The notes under the pieces: generated by a model
Told to the model about the DNA's origin: nothing
Seen by the model: only the letters and a program-made list of their open reading frames with translations
Database searches by the model: none
Translations under genes and position numbers: made by a program
Source: an uncultured Olleya sp.
GTDB lineage: Bacteria > Bacteroidota > Bacteroidia > Flavobacteriales > Flavobacteriaceae
Length of the DNA: 64,000 nt
Assembly (NCBI GenBank): GCA_947503885.1
Contig: CANNFD010000005.1
Span: 62,001 to 126,000 of the forward strand
Direction: 5' to 3'
Shown: piece after piece, positions 61,428 to 64,000 of the stretch
How the letters are laid out: each line of letters begins with the position of its first letter
How positions within the stretch are numbered: position 1 is the stretch's first letter

Positions 61428-62218
61428 AGCTTAGTGGCTTTAAGTTCAAAAATAAGAGGATATAATTTATCTTTAAGTTCAAAATTGCCAGATTTAGTTT
61501 CGACTAGGTCTGGCAAAATATTATATGGGCTTTCGTCATATTCATTTAAATAATCAATATGTAACCCTGCTTGAGTAAGCGCGTTAATAACTTCGCTTAA
61601 TCCATGATTCCAAGCATACTCTTTACTTATCATTTTAGAACTAGTATCTGCATAAGTACCTTCATATTCTTCATAAATAACCTCATCTTGCATATAACCA
61701 TATTTAATAACAGGCTGTCCTTTTAAATAATCAAACATCCAAATAATGGGATGGAACTCTGCCATATAAAATGTCCCGCCTACATTTAATCGCTCAGCAA
61801 TCATTTTTCCCCAAGGTTTTAAATCTGGCAACCAACCAATAACACCATAACTTGTAAAAACAATATCAAAAGTCTCTTTAATATGTTTTGAGGTATCTAA
61901 AACATTACAGCATACAAATTTAGCGTCCAAACCCAATTCGTTATTCAGCTCTTGCGCTAAAGCTACTCCTTGATCACTTAAATCTACTCCAACACATTTT
62001 GCACCTAACCTACTCCAGCTTAATGTATCTTGACCAAAATGACATTGTAAGTGCAATAAAGATTTTCCTTCAACATTTTGTAAAGCTTTCAACTCATATT
62101 GCTTTAATGTTGTTTCGCCTTTTTTAAAAGCATTCATATTATAAAAAGCACTATCTGCATGGATTTTCACCTTTTCATTCCAAGTCGACTTATTGATTTC
62201 AAAATAATTTGATTTCAT
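61424..62218 (-). CDS. Class I SAM-dependent methyltransferase
   Basis: A 264-residue cytosolic methyltransferase. Motif I is LLHLQCHFGQDTLSWSRLGA, with VGVDLSDQGV after it and DIVFTSYGVIGWLPDLKPWG as motif IV. It overlaps the convergent secreted-protein gene by 4 bases. The C-terminal half (EFHPIIWMFDYLKGQ, YAWNHGLSEVINAL) is typical of a small-molecule methyltransferase group. No substrate can be named. Confidence 0.85.
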   Translation of the reverse strand: MKSNYFEINKSTWNEKVKIHADSAFYNMNAFKKGETTLKQYELKALQNVEGKSLLHLQCHFGQDTLSWSRLGAKCVGVDLSDQGVALAQELNNELGLDAKFVCCNVLDTSKHIKETFDIVFTSYGVIGWLPDLKPWGKMIAERLNVGGTFYMAEFHPIIWMFDYLKGQPVIKYGYMQDEVIYEEYEGTYADTSSKMISKEYAWNHGLSEVINALTQAGLHIDYLNEYDESPYNILPDLVETKSGNFELKDKLYPLIFELKATKL

Positions 62219-62295
62219 AAAACATCTTTTTTTTACTAAAATATTCTTTTTTAATTTAAATCAATCTCTTACTTATCTTTACTAAAATTAAAAAA

Positions 62296-62955
62296 ATGAA
62301 AAAACTATTTCTTATTGGTATTACTTTAGTTTGTTTGTCATGCAAAAAGGATACAAAAACAAGTATAAAACAATTAACCACAACAGAAAAAATAGCAAAT
62401 GCACACGGAGTTTCTAATTGGGATAAAGTAACCCTAATAGAATTTACTTTTAATGTTGATAAAGATAGTAGCCACTTTGAACGATCTTGGGTATGGAAAC
62501 CAAAAACTAATGATGTCACTTTAATAACTAATAAAGACACCATAAGCTATAACAGAAAAAACATTGATAGTTTATCATTAGCTGCTGACCAAGGATTTAT
62601 AAATGATAAGTTTTGGTTATTAGCCCCGTTTCAATTAGTATGGGACAAAGAGACTATAACTTTAGACTCCATTAACAAAACAGCACCGATAAGCAAAAAA
62701 CAGGCTAATAAACTAACAACAATATACAGTAACCAAGGTGGTTACACACCTGGCGATGCTTACGATTTTTATTATAATAACAGTAATTTAATAACAGAAT
62801 GGGTGTTTAGACAAGGTAATACTAAAAAACCCACAATGATTACAACATTTGAAAACTATGAAGATTTTAATGGTATTAAAATAGCTAAAGACCACAAAAA
62901 GCCTAATGAAAATTGGAATCTTTATTTTACAGGTATTTTAATTAAAACAGAGTAA
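62296..62955 (+). CDS. Lipoprotein of unknown function
   Basis: A 219-residue lipoprotein with acylated Cys16 (CLSC). The mature part (about 30-219) is a single domain with several Trp residues (FERSWVWKPKTNDVTLITNK, FWLLAPFQLVWDKE) and an all-beta look. It is expressed alone, 77 bases from the divergent methyltransferase. I do not recognise a named family. A surface or periplasmic role is inferred from the signal. Confidence 0.75.
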   Translation: MKKLFLIGITLVCLSCKKDTKTSIKQLTTTEKIANAHGVSNWDKVTLIEFTFNVDKDSSHFERSWVWKPKTNDVTLITNKDTISYNRKNIDSLSLAADQGFINDKFWLLAPFQLVWDKETITLDSINKTAPISKKQANKLTTIYSNQGGYTPGDAYDFYYNNSNLITEWVFRQGNTKKPTMITTFENYEDFNGIKIAKDHKKPNENWNLYFTGILIKTE

Positions 62956-63014
62956 TAATTAAATGGGACACATCTAAACAATACATTATTTTTAGTTTTA
63001 AAACACCTCCAATC

Positions 63015-63045
63015 GGGCTTCATTAATTATTTAATAATGGAGCCC
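63015..63045 (+). terminator. Hairpin after the lipoprotein gene
   Basis: An 11-bp stem (GGGCTTCATTA/TAATGGAGCCC, one T-G pair) with a 9-base AT loop. The U-tract after it is poor (ATTTATG), so termination on the plus strand may be weak. Confidence 0.45.
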
Positions 63046-63090
63046 ATTTATGTATTAAAATTACTGCTTCCATTCTAAACTAATTATTCT

Positions 63091-63098
63091 TATTTTTG
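63091..63098 (+). promoter_or_regulatory. Predicted -7 box of kynU
   Basis: TATTTTTG is an exact TAnnTTTG match. Transcription would start near 63103-63106, which decides the start codon of the next gene. Confidence 0.5.
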
Positions 63099-63122
63099 TT
63101 GAACACCGAAAAACAAACAACT

Positions 63123-64000
63123 TTGACTAACTACAAACAAGGTTTAGATTTTGCTAAACAACAAGATCAAAACGACCAACTTTCAAAATACAGAGACCAA
63201 TTTCATATCCCAAAAGACAATCAGGGAAATAACTGGTTATACTTTACAGGAAACTCCTTAGGCTTACAACCAAAATCTACCCAAAAATATATTGAGCAAG
63301 AACTTGAAGATTGGGCAAATTTAGGAGTAGAAGGTCATTTTGAAGCAAAAAACCCATGGATGCCATATCATGAATTCTTAACAGAATCTATGGCTAAAGT
63401 TGTCGGAGCTAAACCAATTGAAGTAGTTATAATGAATACCTTAACTACCAATCTACATTTGTTAATGGTAAGTTTTTACCAGCCAACAAAAACAAAATAT
63501 AAAATTGTAATAGAAAGTGATGCATTTCCAAGTGATAGGTATGCTGTACAAACTCAATTAGATTTTCATGGTTTTGATGCCAATGAAGGAGTAATAGAAT
63601 GGAAACCAAGACAAGGCGAAGAGCTTTTAAATATTGAAGATTTAGAAACTATCCTAGAAGAACAAGGTGACGAGATTGCGCTATTACTCATTGGTGGTGT
63701 AAATTATTACACAGGACAATATTTAGATTTAAAGCGCATTGCCCAACTTGGTCACTCAAAAAACTGTATGGTTGGTATAGACTTAGCTCATGGTGCAGGA
63801 AACATTCAGCCAAATCTGCACGATTCTGGTGTTGACTTTGCAGCTTGGTGTACTTACAAGTATTTAAACTCTGGACCAGGAAGTTTAGGTGGACTATTTG
63901 TACACGAAAAACACGCACATAATAAAAAACTAAAACGATTTGCTGGTTGGTGGAGTCATAATAAAGCAACACGTTTTAACATGCGACAACCATTAGATGT
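63123..64000 (+). CDS. kynU: Kynureninase (5' part, truncated by the window end)
   Basis: The first 292 or so codons of a PLP-dependent kynureninase, which cleaves kynurenine to anthranilate and alanine. Family marks are FHIPKDNQGNNWLYFTGNSL, ESDAFPSDRYAVQTQLDFHG, IGGVNYYTGQYLDL, GIDLAHGAGNIQPNL and the PLP lysine region WCTYKYLNSGPGSLGGLF. The start is TTG at 63123: the earlier in-frame TTG at 63099 lies upstream of the predicted transcription start. Nothing suggests a broken gene; the frame stays open to the last base. Confidence 0.9.
   Translation, partial: MTNYKQGLDFAKQQDQNDQLSKYRDQFHIPKDNQGNNWLYFTGNSLGLQPKSTQKYIEQELEDWANLGVEGHFEAKNPWMPYHEFLTESMAKVVGAKPIEVVIMNTLTTNLHLLMVSFYQPTKTKYKIVIESDAFPSDRYAVQTQLDFHGFDANEGVIEWKPRQGEELLNIEDLETILEEQGDEIALLLIGGVNYYTGQYLDLKRIAQLGHSKNCMVGIDLAHGAGNIQPNLHDSGVDFAAWCTYKYLNSGPGSLGGLFVHEKHAHNKKLKRFAGWWSHNKATRFNMRQPLD

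Noticed and set aside
1-64000. Insertion sequences, integrases, CRISPR arrays, tRNA or rRNA genes
   Set aside because: No transposase-like protein, direct-repeat spacer array, or GC-rich tRNA cloverleaf was seen on either strand.

Overview
The window is AT-rich chromosomal DNA from a member of the Flavobacteriaceae (phylum Bacteroidetes). The evidence is a SusC/SusD outer-membrane pair, a secreted protein with a type IX secretion (Por) sorting tail, a fused hypoxanthine phosphoribosyltransferase-adenylate kinase, TTG/GTG starts without strong Shine-Dalgarno sequences, and a recurring promoter box of the Bacteroidetes form TAnnTTTG upstream of many genes. I see no tRNA, rRNA, insertion sequence, integrase or CRISPR array. 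Most of the window is ordinary core genome, densely packed, with several convergent gene ends overlapping by 4 to 18 bases.

Layout. 1-6.7 kb: a four-gene SusC/SusD operon with two further surface lipoproteins and no catabolic enzyme, closed by a strong terminator. 6.7-13.3 kb: rlmB, a rhomboid protease, rarA, a three-gene minus-strand run (polysaccharide deacetylase-like protein, YjjG-type HAD phosphatase, exported protein) and radC. 13.5-18.2 kb: a GMC oxidoreductase with a ferredoxin-like cysteine motif, a transglutaminase-like protein, mpl and a TPR protein. 18.3-26 kb: a very large alpha-2-macroglobulin with a piece of SusC (regulatory domain plus TonB plug) embedded in it, then a secreted alpha/beta hydrolase. 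26-30.1 kb: obgE, the hpt-adk fusion and the divergent purK-purE pair. 30.1-30.6 kb: the only long gene-free stretch, holding three tandem copies of a structured element that I read as minus-strand small RNAs. 30.6-40 kb: M3 peptidase, ECF sigma factor with a zinc anti-sigma-like protein, a membrane protein, gcvP, and a ketoacyl synthase III-methyltransferase-glycosyltransferase run. 40-49.3 kb: nuclease, valS, DUF1573 protein, aspartyl protease-PDZ protein, aminotransferase, murB and an ECF sigma/anti-sigma pair. 49.5-64 kb: small cysteine-rich protein, glycosyltransferase, a third sigma factor, lipA, gap, a hybrid histidine kinase, lpxK, a Nif3-family protein, a zinc-ribbon-family protein that has lost all its cysteines, msrA, a T9SS-secreted amidohydrolase-like protein, a methyltransferase, a lipoprotein and the 5' part of kynureninase.

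Themes. Envelope and periplasm functions dominate the accessory content (SusCD, macroglobulin, lipoproteins, aspartyl protease, rhomboid, Mpl, MurB, LpxK). Purine metabolism is clustered around 27-30 kb. The three observations I rate highest are the triple small-RNA array at 30.09-30.58 kb, the macroglobulin-SusC chimera at 18.3-24.9 kb, and a two-copy structured intergenic element at 8.25 and 26.02 kb. In both RNA-like families, wobble pairs that work on only one strand indicate which strand is transcribed.
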